Below are positions 13,920 to 20,789 of a DNA stretch of 20,789 bases, one piece after another. The notes under the pieces were generated by a model. It was not told the DNA's origin. It ran no database searches and worked only from the letters and a program-made list of their open reading frames with translations. Both the position numbers and the translations under genes were made by a program. Numbering within the stretch: position 1 is the stretch's first letter; every line of letters begins with the position of its first letter. The stretch covers positions 1-20,789 of the forward strand of contig CABXOR010000033.1 in assembly GCA_902513935.1 (NCBI GenBank). The letters run 5' to 3'. This DNA comes from an uncultured SAR324 cluster bacterium (GTDB lineage: Bacteria > SAR324 > NAC60-12).

Positions 13920-15407
13920 TTATGTTTTGTAACACCAGTCAAAGTCTTTTTCAAAGGGATACATAGGCCTGCGACGGAATTGGTAGTCAAAATAATCAAG
14001 ATTTGCTGATGTTACTCCCGGAGTATCAACTCGAATGAAAAGGGAACAAACTTTCTGATAAGCTGCAAGCGGAGAATTGACACCCTTTGCAACGAGCACA
14101 TCGAAATCTTCTGGATCCAGATCACAGCTATAAAGTTGTTCCAAACTGAAGGGAGCCATCCTCTTTGTGGTGAGCATTATGGTTAATCCAGAATTGTTTT
14201 CGACAACGACCGTTTTTCCCTGATCGAAACATGAAAAACCTCCGTGACGGGGTTGCTTTTCCTTGAATTTTCCAGAATAAATTCCTCGCACTTTCACTTC
14301 TGCTGTGATTGGTGCCCCATGATTTGAGTCGGTTTTGCCGCCAATTTGCAACATAACAGATTGACCGATTCCCGCCCTGTAGGCCAGTTCTGACGCATGC
14401 GGATCATATAGACATACAAATGACCGCTCCACCAGATTAGTTATCAGCGCCTGTGCGAGCAAGGTCCCGTCTGCCGGTGAACCACCTCCAACATTGTCTC
14501 CCATGTCCAACAGACAGGTTCTGCCAGTTATTTTCTTCAGAGATTCCATAGCTGTTTCTAAATCCACTCCTGCCCCATTAAATTGACTGCGGGAGTTCCA
14601 AAGCTTCTCAGAAAGCTCCTCGAGTACTTTTTCCGCAGAGCCATCATCACCATCAGAAATGGCAAGTAGCGTACTACCCATTTCAGAAACATCGGCGTAG
14701 GGAAACCCCTGTAGGACGCTGATTGAGAGAATGCCGTCTCTTTCTCTAAGCTTTTCGGCAAGTTCGTAGAGTTCTTTGCAGGGCGTTTCCGTTGTACACT
14801 GCTTTTCAATGGTCATTATAAACGGAGGAAAAACAGCTTTCTGGCAGGGATTGATCTCACCACGAAGCATTTTTACCATCATTTCTGCCGCTTCTATTCC
14901 TCTATCTCTTTGATCTAAGTGGGGGTTGCTCCTGTATCCAATCAGTGCATTCGTCGCTTCTACCATTTGTTGAGAGAGGTTAGCATGCAGATCCAGTGTG
15001 CCGATAATGGGAGTTCCGGACCCCACCCTCTGTCGGAGTTTATAGAGCCAGTGTCCATCCGCATCCGGATATTCATCACTAACTGTTGCTCCATGTGGAG
15101 CGACCAGATAGCCGTCTAATTTTCCTGCTTTTTTAGTCAGGAAAAACATTTTCTCAATCAGTTTTGTGTAGGCCGAAGAACTTACCTTTCCAAAAGGAAG
15201 AGCCCTTGCCGTAAAAATTGGTACGGCTTCCACTTTCTGATCTCTCAGACCTTGGAAAAATCCTCCGATTTCATGGTGAGCATTTTCCATGTTACTTCTA
15301 ATCTCCTCGCCTTCTAATAACAGATCTTCTTCAAAATGACTAAGTTCGGTTTCATTTTGGATGAAGGTATTTGATTCCTGCATCAGGCTGAGAATGCCGA
15401 CTCGCAT
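13920..15407 (-). CDS. M81 family metallopeptidase (MlrC-like)
   Basis: The 495-residue protein has the length and landmarks of the M81/microcystinase C family: Q-E-S-N-T-F at 10-15, H-H-E-I-G-G-F with Glu46, T-L-D-L-H-A-N with Asp139 and His141, N-P-H-L-D with His163, and D-M-G-D-N-V-G-G-G-S-P-A-D-G-T opening the C-terminal MlrC domain. The listed acidic and histidine residues are the expected zinc site. There is no signal peptide, so it is cytoplasmic. Only a few members are known to cleave linear microcystin; most sit in operons for amino acid or acylated-compound breakdown and their substrates are unknown, so the peptidase name should not be read literally. It follows the RraA gene after 18 bases and precedes the D-threonine aldolase-like gene by 137. 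Confidence 0.9.
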   Translation of the reverse strand: MRVGILSLMQESNTFIQNETELSHFEEDLLLEGEEIRSNMENAHHEIGGFFQGLRDQKVEAVPIFTARALPFGKVSSSAYTKLIEKMFFLTKKAGKLDGYLVAPHGATVSDEYPDADGHWLYKLRQRVGSGTPIIGTLDLHANLSQQMVEATNALIGYRSNPHLDQRDRGIEAAEMMVKMLRGEINPCQKAVFPPFIMTIEKQCTTETPCKELYELAEKLRERDGILSISVLQGFPYADVSEMGSTLLAISDGDDGSAEKVLEELSEKLWNSRSQFNGAGVDLETAMESLKKITGRTCLLDMGDNVGGGSPADGTLLAQALITNLVERSFVCLYDPHASELAYRAGIGQSVMLQIGGKTDSNHGAPITAEVKVRGIYSGKFKEKQPRHGGFSCFDQGKTVVVENNSGLTIMLTTKRMAPFSLEQLYSCDLDPEDFDVLVAKGVNSPLAAYQKVCSLFIRVDTPGVTSANLDYFDYQFRRRPMYPFEKDFDWCYKT

Positions 15408-15425
15408 AGTTAAATCACTTTAAAG

Positions 15426-16091
15426 CTAGAGAATACCATGATCGGCGAAGATTTTTTCCAGGCTTTCACCACTTGCAATTTTTTCCCGGACCATGTTTTC
15501 GTCCGATACTTTTTGCAGAGACTGATCCAATACTGTTTCCACCAACTTTTTTGGAATTATTACTACACCATCTACATCACCGAAAACCAGATCTCCCGAC
15601 TCCACATCTACTCCATGGATTTCCCCGGGAACATCATACCAGGTTAATTTCCCTCGGTACTTGGTGTCCACAGAAGTTATACCGCCTGTAAAGACTGGAA
15701 ATTTCATCTCACGTATGACGCGCACATCGCGTACAGATCCATCAGTGAGACAGCCAGCGGCTTGTAGATAACGAGCTCGGGTGGAAAGTAATTCCCCCCA
15801 AGGAGCAATGTGATTTAATCCGTGGCAAATGAGAACCGGAACTTCATCAGGCTGAAGGCTGTCTATTAGTTTTAGTTCCTTTTCATAGACTTTTACAAAT
15901 TCATCGTCATGGTAAATAGGCAAATAAAGCCCTACACGTGCCCATCCACAAAGAATGGAGGAATCATCCAGAGGGCGAATTCCGGGACTTAGAACCTGAT
16001 TCAAGTATCCTAATGAATCCAAAGTATCTGAAAGAACCGCTGAATAGAGTTTTTGTTTATGATTTTCTAGATTTTTTGTTTGTGGTTTCAT
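15426..16091 (-). CDS. RraA family protein (second copy)
   Basis: This is a second member of the RraA/HMG-CHA aldolase family, only distantly similar to the one at 9765. Visible motifs are A-P-W-G-E-L-L-S-T-R-A (the G-E-L/G-x20-R-D aldolase pattern), then T-D-G-S-V-R-D-V with the Arg-Asp pair, then G-D-L-V-F-G-D-V-D-G-V-V-I-I-P. Those active-site residues predict a metal-dependent aldolase or decarboxylase rather than a pure RNase E inhibitor. I prefer ATG 16091 because AGGA lies six bases before it; an in-frame ATG at 16118 has no ribosome site and would add nine residues. It is 18 bases upstream of the M81 gene and certainly co-transcribed with it. RraA-M81-aldolase neighbours suggest stepwise cleavage of a hydroxy-keto acid made from an amino acid. 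Confidence 0.88.
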   Translation of the reverse strand: MKPQTKNLENHKQKLYSAVLSDTLDSLGYLNQVLSPGIRPLDDSSILCGWARVGLYLPIYHDDEFVKVYEKELKLIDSLQPDEVPVLICHGLNHIAPWGELLSTRARYLQAAGCLTDGSVRDVRVIREMKFPVFTGGITSVDTKYRGKLTWYDVPGEIHGVDVESGDLVFGDVDGVVIIPKKLVETVLDQSLQKVSDENMVREKIASGESLEKIFADHGIL

Positions 16092-16279
16092 CTCATTTCC
16101 TGAATGTGCTTGATTCATTCATTAATTTTTTAATGCAATACCAGTTTGTTTTCCTGTTAAACGTCCTTTAGCTTTAATCTGAAATCTGTGAAGGCTGAAA
16201 TGTCGTGCTGTAAACCGGCTAAAAAGTTTATTTTTGAAAGCAGCGGTGCTGTCTAACTTACGTGCTAAGTCGGGGCAGA

Positions 16280-17761
16280 TTATTCCTGAGAAGTGTTAAA
16301 ACTGAATGGTGCCAGTTCCTGTAAACGCAGAGCACGACCCGGACGGTTGCCGGTGTGTTCACCGTCTTTCCAGACTATTCGACCGTTGACCATGACTTGT
16401 TCAATGCCCTGCGCGGGACAAATTGGGTCATCGAAAGTGGCGCTGTCTGTAATGGTGTCCGGATCAAAAATCACTAAATCTGCATAGTTTCCGGCCTTAA
16501 GTATGCCCCGATTCTTAAGACCAAAACAGGCTGCCGGTAAAGAGGTCATCTTCCGTACCGCTTCTTCCAGAGTGAACAGTTTGATATCCCTCACATAATG
16601 TCCCAAAATCCGTGGGAACGTTCCCCAAAGCCGTGGATGAGGGTGCGCGTCTGAAGGCAGTCCATCCGAACCGATCATCGTATTTGGAAAGGCCAGGATA
16701 CGGCGCACATCTTCTTCGTCCATCATGAAAAAGATTCCACCGCCAGGGCTGAGGGCTTCTACAGCTTCCTGTTCACTCATCGCGAGTTCCTCTGCAATTT
16801 CAAAGAGTTCCCTGCCTGCAGCTTCAGGGAACGGTTCTGACCAAGTTATTAAAACCCTCTCTGGCAGTAAATTGCCCATGGCTGAAAGTACGGTAGATCC
16901 GGCGGTATAGGGATAAGCGTCAAGTCCAAGTGGCTGCCCCTTACTCGCCTGATCAATCAGTGAGAGGGTTTCAGCAGAGCGTCCGTGATTGGGAGCTCCG
17001 CTGCATTTATGATGCGAAATAACCACTGGAATTTGCGCTTCGGCACCAATAGCAAAGGTTTCACGCAAAGAGTCTGCAATCCTTTCACCTTCGTCACGCA
17101 TGTGAGTCGTGTGTAAAGCTTTGTGCTCATAAAGGGCGTGAGCGAGCTCGATTACCTCTGAGGTTGGCGCCGCGTTTGCGGTAGCATAAAACAGTCCGGT
17201 ACTCATTCCGCAAGCACCGGCTTCCAGGGAATGCTCCAGCAATTTCCGCATCTTCCGGATTTCTTTTTCAGTTGCCGGACGATCATAAGAATCCATGACG
17301 GCTGCCCGGAGGGAGGTATGTCCAACCTGGCAAACTGCGTTGAGGGAAGGAGGATTTTTAGTTAATGCCTGAATATATTTGCCAAAATCGGCAAAAAATT
17401 GATCCCCACGCTCAACCAGTATATCGAGTGGAGGAGGTGGACTTTGGTCAATTCGCAAAGGTGCTAGGCTGATTCCGCAGTTTCCTGTAACCACAGTGGT
17501 TACGCCCTGACTGACCTTGCAATTCATCTTTGGGTCAGAGAGCAAAACTCGGTCATCATGGGTGTGTGTATCTATAAATCCGGGACAAACTACTTTTCCA
17601 GCAACATCGAGTTCACGACCTGCCTGAAGATCTCCCAACTCACCCACAGCCAGTAGCCGATCATCCAGAATGGCAAGATCACTGTATTGAGAAGAAGCGC
17701 CTGTGCCGTCTATAAGACGGGCGTTACGCAGAATAAGATCAGTTTTTTTAGTTTGAGACAT
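16280..17761 (-). CDS. D-aminoacylase (N-acyl-D-amino-acid deacylase)
   Basis: The 493-residue amidohydrolase matches D-aminoacylase closely in length and in residue numbering. His66 and His68 lie in D-T-H-T-H; Cys95 in G-N-C-G, the bridging zinc ligand typical of this family in place of a carboxylated lysine; His220 in T-T-H-M-R; His250 in I-S-H-H-K; Asp366 in G-S-D-G. It hydrolyses N-acetyl- or N-formyl-D-amino acids to the free D-amino acid and a carboxylate in the cytoplasm. N-acyl-D-glutamate or aspartate deacylases and dihydroorotase-like relatives are the alternatives. It is 49 bases downstream of the SDR gene. GC was 36 of 60 in one counted line, far above the adjacent SDR (25 of 60) and kdgK (22 of 60), so its history may differ from its neighbours. 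Confidence 0.92.
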   Translation of the reverse strand: MSQTKKTDLILRNARLIDGTGASSQYSDLAILDDRLLAVGELGDLQAGRELDVAGKVVCPGFIDTHTHDDRVLLSDPKMNCKVSQGVTTVVTGNCGISLAPLRIDQSPPPPLDILVERGDQFFADFGKYIQALTKNPPSLNAVCQVGHTSLRAAVMDSYDRPATEKEIRKMRKLLEHSLEAGACGMSTGLFYATANAAPTSEVIELAHALYEHKALHTTHMRDEGERIADSLRETFAIGAEAQIPVVISHHKCSGAPNHGRSAETLSLIDQASKGQPLGLDAYPYTAGSTVLSAMGNLLPERVLITWSEPFPEAAGRELFEIAEELAMSEQEAVEALSPGGGIFFMMDEEDVRRILAFPNTMIGSDGLPSDAHPHPRLWGTFPRILGHYVRDIKLFTLEEAVRKMTSLPAACFGLKNRGILKAGNYADLVIFDPDTITDSATFDDPICPAQGIEQVMVNGRIVWKDGEHTGNRPGRALRLQELAPFSFNTSQE

Positions 17762-17810
17762 TTAGTTTTTTAGTACTGTCTGTAATATTTATTTTATTCA
17801 TAATTTCTCC

Positions 17811-18563
17811 TCAATAAGTTGAACGTCCACCACTCAAATCGAAGACCCCTCCGGTCGTGAAAGAGTTTTCTTCAGAACAAAGCCAAGAAACCATTGAAGC
17901 TGCTTCTTCTACTTTTAAAAAACGATTTCGAGGAATTTTGCTTAACATATATTGGATATGTTCTTCGCTTATCTGTTTAAAGATTTGAGTTTTAGCTGCA
18001 GCTGGTGTCACACAGTTAACAGCAATATCATATTCTGCCAGTTCTTTCCCAAGGGATTTTGTGAGAGCTATTACTCCTGCTTTTGCAGCGCTATATGGGC
18101 CAGCATTGGGATTCCCCTCCTTTCCAGCAACAGAGGCTATATTTACAATACGTCCATAGTTTTGTTCTATCATAAGAGGAGTTACGGCGTTCAAACAGTT
18201 GAAAACACCTGTTAGGTCAACACTTATCACTCTTTCCCACTCCTCAGGTGGGTATTCCCAAATTTTCCCTGATGGACCTGCAATGCCTGCGTTACAAATA
18301 AGAAGATCAATACTACCAAGAGAATCTTTTGTCTGTTTGGTTGCCTTTTTTACAGAATCAAGATTGGTCACATCCATAACCAAATATTCTACATTTCCTT
18401 TTGAAGCAAGAATATTTGCAGTCTTTTTTACTAATGTTTCATCACGATCCCATAGGCTTACTAAAGCTCCAGACATTATTAGGCGTTCTGCAATTGCTAA
18501 ACCTATTCCTTGGGCTCCACCTGTTATTACAGCTTTTCTATTTTGCAAATCAATTTTATTCAT
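17811..18563 (-). CDS. SDR family NAD(P)-dependent oxidoreductase
   Basis: This 250-residue classical short-chain dehydrogenase has T-G-G-A-Q-G-I-G at 14-21 (cofactor loop), N-A-G at 91-93, catalytic Ser144, Tyr157 and Lys161 (Y-S-A-A-K), and the late V-x-W-L-C-S-E-E-N-S-F-T-T-G-G ending. An aspartate at the tip of beta-2 (L-W-D-R-D, Asp39) favours NAD over NADP. It probably oxidises or reduces a hydroxy acid or sugar acid; 3-oxoacyl-ACP reductase is the usual automatic name but the context is catabolic. AAAGG precedes the ATG. It is the first gene of the leftward run that continues with D-aminoacylase. The upstream 615 bases carry the tRNA-Lys remnant, so this gene marks the inner edge of the catabolic block. 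Confidence 0.9.
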   Translation of the reverse strand: MNKIDLQNRKAVITGGAQGIGLAIAERLIMSGALVSLWDRDETLVKKTANILASKGNVEYLVMDVTNLDSVKKATKQTKDSLGSIDLLICNAGIAGPSGKIWEYPPEEWERVISVDLTGVFNCLNAVTPLMIEQNYGRIVNIASVAGKEGNPNAGPYSAAKAGVIALTKSLGKELAEYDIAVNCVTPAAAKTQIFKQISEEHIQYMLSKIPRNRFLKVEEAASMVSWLCSEENSFTTGGVFDLSGGRSTY

Positions 18564-18827
18564 AAAAAACCTTTAAAGTATTATTATTCGAATTGAAAAA
18601 GAGAAACTTCAGCATTTTCATATAATTTCAATATGCATTTGACAAATTATTATACCCAATATGAATGAATAGTCCTAGACGATACTTTAGATGTTGCAAA
18701 TTTATTGCAATTAAACGACGAAAGTTTGACTTATTAAAACACTTCAATGCCTGATATTTATAGACTTGACGAGAAGGGATTATGGAAGTAAAGGGGCCTT
18801 GAAAGTTGACTTAACCTTTTCAGCAAG

Positions 18828-18881
18828 TGCAACAAAATTACAACAATTTCTTCAGTAACACTTTTATGCCACTGAAGTAAT
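18828..18881 (+). repeat. Diverged intergenic repeat, right copy
   Basis: The partner of the repeat at 289-339, in the same orientation; the core is 18859-18881. It ends 14 bases before the CCA end of the tRNA-Lys remnant. The placement beside a tRNA fragment and at the far side of the gene block makes an integration-related origin thinkable, but divergence is too great to settle it by eye. Confidence 0.45.
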
Positions 18882-18894
18882 TAGTTGTAAATGC

Positions 18895-18944
18895 TGGTGG
18901 GTAGGCTGGGTCTCGAAACACGGACTACCTGATTAAAAGTCAGA
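18895..18944 (-). pseudogene. Degenerate 3' half of tRNA-Lys (UUU)
   Basis: On the minus strand a 50-base stretch reads as the 3' half of tRNA-Lys. The anticodon arm TCTGA-CTTTTAA-TCAGG has five pairs (one G-U) and anticodon TTT flanked by C-T and A-A. It is followed by a five-base variable region, a T-loop TTCGAGA, the acceptor strand CCTACCC, discriminator A and an encoded CCA. The T-stem no longer pairs (CGTGT against CCCAG). The 5' acceptor strand GGGTAGG and the D-arm are absent upstream, so it cannot be functional. A tRNA 3' half on its own is what site-specific integrases leave behind at element borders. Confidence 0.65.
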
Positions 18945-19178
18945 TGTAGTGGGTAAACAGGGAGAAACTGCAACAAATAAGGATAACAATATAAGTAAGA
19001 TCATTGAACTTCACTGTAGCCACATATCCCAGAATATTGTTTGAAACCTGATTTGAAGTGAAACTGAATGTAGAGACTGCTTTGCAAATCCGTACAACGG
19101 AACCCACCAAAATAACTCACATTTGTTCGGAGTGACACGACAAAACTCGTTACTGTCCAGTCAAATTGTTCTTCTAAT

Positions 19179-19967
19179 CTATAAATAGGCAGTAAAGAGG
19201 AAACGGTTCACACAAAAGAAAAAACTATCTGAATGTCCCCGATTCTGCAAATCCTCCAGCCAGTTTGATCTTTGTTCTTTTTTTATTACACCCTTATTCT
19301 CTGCATTTTTTGAGATCCACTTCAGCATGCTGTGTGAAAAATTACTTGTAGAATATTCTGTATTTAGAATAGGAATGGGGTCAACTTTGATTTTCGAAAA
19401 TCCATGTTTTTCCAGAAGTGGTTTTAAATGTACCGGAAGATTTGGACTTGGAACAGAATTATCCCAGGCTGAGAAGATTTTATTTGTCAAAGAATCATCG
19501 GCATTGTTTAAAACCACTCCCCGCCAATCAGTTTCCACAATAACAAGCCGCCCTCCGGGTTTTAGAATGCGCCGCATTTCAGCAAGCACATTTGGAACAT
19601 CCTTTACATATAGCAAAACCTGTGTACAGGAAACTGCATCTAAAGTTCGATCATCAACGGGCAACTTGCCGGCATCTCCGTTGTAAAATTCTGTCTGCTT
19701 CAAGCCTTCGCAACGCTTTCTGGCGTGTTTGATCATTTCAGTATTTTTATCTAAACCAATTATTTTACCCGTTTTCCCAACCTGCAGTGCCATTTCATGT
19801 GTGAGGAATCCAACACCACAACCTATGTCTAAAACCAGCTCACCGGCTTTAAGTCTCAGTGCAGTCAAAGTTTTCTGCCGTTGCTTCACTATGTCGGCTA
19901 GTCGGTAGCTTTTCTCTAAATCCTGGGCTTCTGAAACTCTACGTTTAGTTAATTTTTGCATGATCAA
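19179..19967 (-). CDS. Class I SAM-dependent methyltransferase
   Basis: The 262-residue protein has a Rossmann methyltransferase core: motif I V-L-D-I-G-C-G-V-G at 45-53, an acidic residue ending beta-2 (Asp73 in I-G-L-D), N-G-D-A-G-K-L-P near 96-103, and the post-motif R-R-I-L-K-P-G-G-R-L typical of the Methyltransf_11/UbiE-like group. The N-terminal 35 residues are basic and helical, and the C-terminal 90 residues are variable, probably the substrate lid. It lies 24 bases downstream of the EamA transporter and is probably co-transcribed with it. The substrate cannot be inferred; it does not obviously belong to the catabolic genes to the left and may be part of the host backbone. Confidence 0.85.
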   Translation of the reverse strand: MIMQKLTKRRVSEAQDLEKSYRLADIVKQRQKTLTALRLKAGELVLDIGCGVGFLTHEMALQVGKTGKIIGLDKNTEMIKHARKRCEGLKQTEFYNGDAGKLPVDDRTLDAVSCTQVLLYVKDVPNVLAEMRRILKPGGRLVIVETDWRGVVLNNADDSLTNKIFSAWDNSVPSPNLPVHLKPLLEKHGFSKIKVDPIPILNTEYSTSNFSHSMLKWISKNAENKGVIKKEQRSNWLEDLQNRGHSDSFFFCVNRFLFTAYL

Positions 19968-19991
19968 TTAAGGAAAATATGTAAATGCAGA

Positions 19992-20789
19992 TCATCTGTT
20001 TATTTTTTTGAAGAGACTAAATCCTTGCTGAGTAGCACTTGCCAGTACAAGTGCTACCAAAATAACAGCAACACCCAAGGTTTGAGACAGCACTAAACTT
20101 TCTCCAAGTAAAATGACAGCAGCTAAAATGGAAACCAGTGGTTCAATATTCAGCATTAGACTCGTTTGCGCGGAACCGATGGTTTTTGTAGCAGCAAATA
20201 AACACAACTGTCCAAAGACAAACAAAATACAAATTGTTGCTTTTACTGACCATACCCATGTGGTCTGATTCAATGTAAAAGAGTCAGTGAAAAATAGAAT
20301 CAATCCAACCAAGATGACTCCTATTGTGTTAGACAAGAATACCAGATCAGACATGGATATTATTTGAGATGCTTTAGTAGCGCCAACAATCATTCCCGCT
20401 GAAAAAATTGAACCTCCAAGAACAAGTGCTATTCCACGCCAGTCAAGTACTTCCCAAGTTGGTACAAGGCTCAGAGCAAGACCTGAAAAAGCGAGAACAA
20501 ACGCAAAGAGTTTTAGCCAACTTACAACTATACCGTGAATGATGAAATTTAAAAGCAAAACCCAAAATGGAAAGGTGAAGAACAGCAAAACACTGAGGCT
20601 GACGGGAATGTATTTTACTGAGCCTAAATAACCCAAACTCATTCCTGCAATGCAAAAACCTATCGCAATAATTAAAAAAACAATAGGTAAATTAGTTGCC
20701 TGCAAAGATTTACGAATCACATATTTTAGATTATTCCTGTGAGAGTATACAGACCAGACTCCCATCAGCAGACATCCTGCAAGAATGCG
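19992..20789 (-). CDS. EamA/DMT family transporter (5' end cut by window edge)
   Basis: The frame is open through the window edge at 20789, so the ATG at 20765 is probably internal: the eight residues before it continue a hydrophobic helix. At least eight membrane segments are visible. The two-repeat EamA pattern shows in E-V-L-D-W-R-G-I-A-L-V-L-G-G near the middle and in the second-repeat ending L-N-I-E-P-L-V-S-I-L-A-A-V-I-L-L-G-E-S-L, a hallmark of the drug/metabolite transporter superfamily. It sits in the inner membrane and typically exports amino acids, nucleosides or other metabolites. A short basic tail (K-K-I-N-R) ends in the cytoplasm. It precedes the methyltransferase by 24 bases. 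Confidence 0.88.
   Translation of the reverse strand, partial: RILAGCLLMGVWSVYSHRNNLKYVIRKSLQATNLPIVFLIIAIGFCIAGMSLGYLGSVKYIPVSLSVLLFFTFPFWVLLLNFIIHGIVVSWLKLFAFVLAFSGLALSLVPTWEVLDWRGIALVLGGSIFSAGMIVGATKASQIISMSDLVFLSNTIGVILVGLILFFTDSFTLNQTTWVWSVKATICILFVFGQLCLFAATKTIGSAQTSLMLNIEPLVSILAAVILLGESLVLSQTLGVAVILVALVLASATQQGFSLFKKINR

Larger units (their letters stand above)
18564..19178. other. Non-coding gap with repeat copy, tRNA remnant and an unexplained open frame
   Basis: The 615 bases carry no convincing gene. TATAAT read leftward at about 18647-18652 could be a -10 box for the SDR gene, but I see no good -35. Right of it are the repeat copy (18828-18881), the tRNA-Lys 3' remnant (18895-18944), and a 49-codon minus-strand open frame (19011-19160) without a start codon, noted separately. 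Confidence 0.55.

Noticed and set aside
16119..16303. Minus-strand open frame ending L-T-G-K-Q-T-G-I-A-L-K-N between the D-aminoacylase and the second RraA gene
   Set aside because: About 55 codons without a start codon and no family I recognise; a stretch this long is not rare by chance.
1..20789. CRISPR arrays, insertion sequences with transposase, rRNA operons
   Set aside because: No regularly spaced repeats, transposase-like ORFs or rRNA sequence seen on either strand.

Overview
The window looks like an accessory catabolic region of a Gram-negative heterotroph. It holds a Sec-exported ABC solute-binding protein and enzymes for sugar acids, D-amino acids and N-acyl amino acids. Moderate-to-low GC and the gene mix would fit a marine proteobacterium of the SAR324 kind, but that is a guess; no ribosomal or phylogenetic marker is present.

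Layout. Bases 3-164 are the C-terminus of an enolase-superfamily sugar-acid dehydratase/racemase on +. Bases 408-2048 (-) hold ridA followed by a metal-type D-threonine aldolase/D-serine dehydratase. The 2049-2846 gap holds an 18-bp tandem repeat, a promoter overlapped by a palindrome, and the HTH remnant of a TetR regulator. Bases 2847-10520 (+) form a co-directional cluster: solute-binding protein, two permeases, an unrecognised 171-aa protein, a SelA-like PLP lyase, a CE7-type esterase, a paralogue of it with no catalytic residues, and an RraA-family aldolase. It ends in a stub resembling the N-terminus of an aldehyde dehydrogenase. Bases 10790-18563 (-), read right to left, encode an SDR, a D-aminoacylase, a second RraA protein, an M81/MlrC metallopeptidase, a second D-threonine aldolase-like protein lacking the usual metal ligands, a broken aspartoacylase-family gene, KDPG aldolase and 2-keto-3-deoxygluconate kinase. 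The 18564-19178 gap holds a decayed 3' half of tRNA-Lys(UUU). A methyltransferase and an EamA transporter follow, the latter cut by the window edge.

How it may work. The + cluster probably imports an acylated sugar or amino-sugar-acid-like compound, removes the acyl group in the cytoplasm, eliminates ammonia or water with the SelA-like enzyme and splits the keto acid with the RraA aldolase. The kdgK-eda pair could take 2-keto-3-deoxy acids from this route or from the enolase-superfamily dehydratase to pyruvate. The - strand genes suit salvage of N-acyl-D-amino acids and D-hydroxy amino acids, with RidA removing the reactive enamines that D-serine dehydration produces.

The region is eroding: remnants of a regulator, a dehydrogenase, a deacylase and a tRNA, plus GC content that differs strongly between neighbouring genes, suggest assembly by transfer followed by gene loss.
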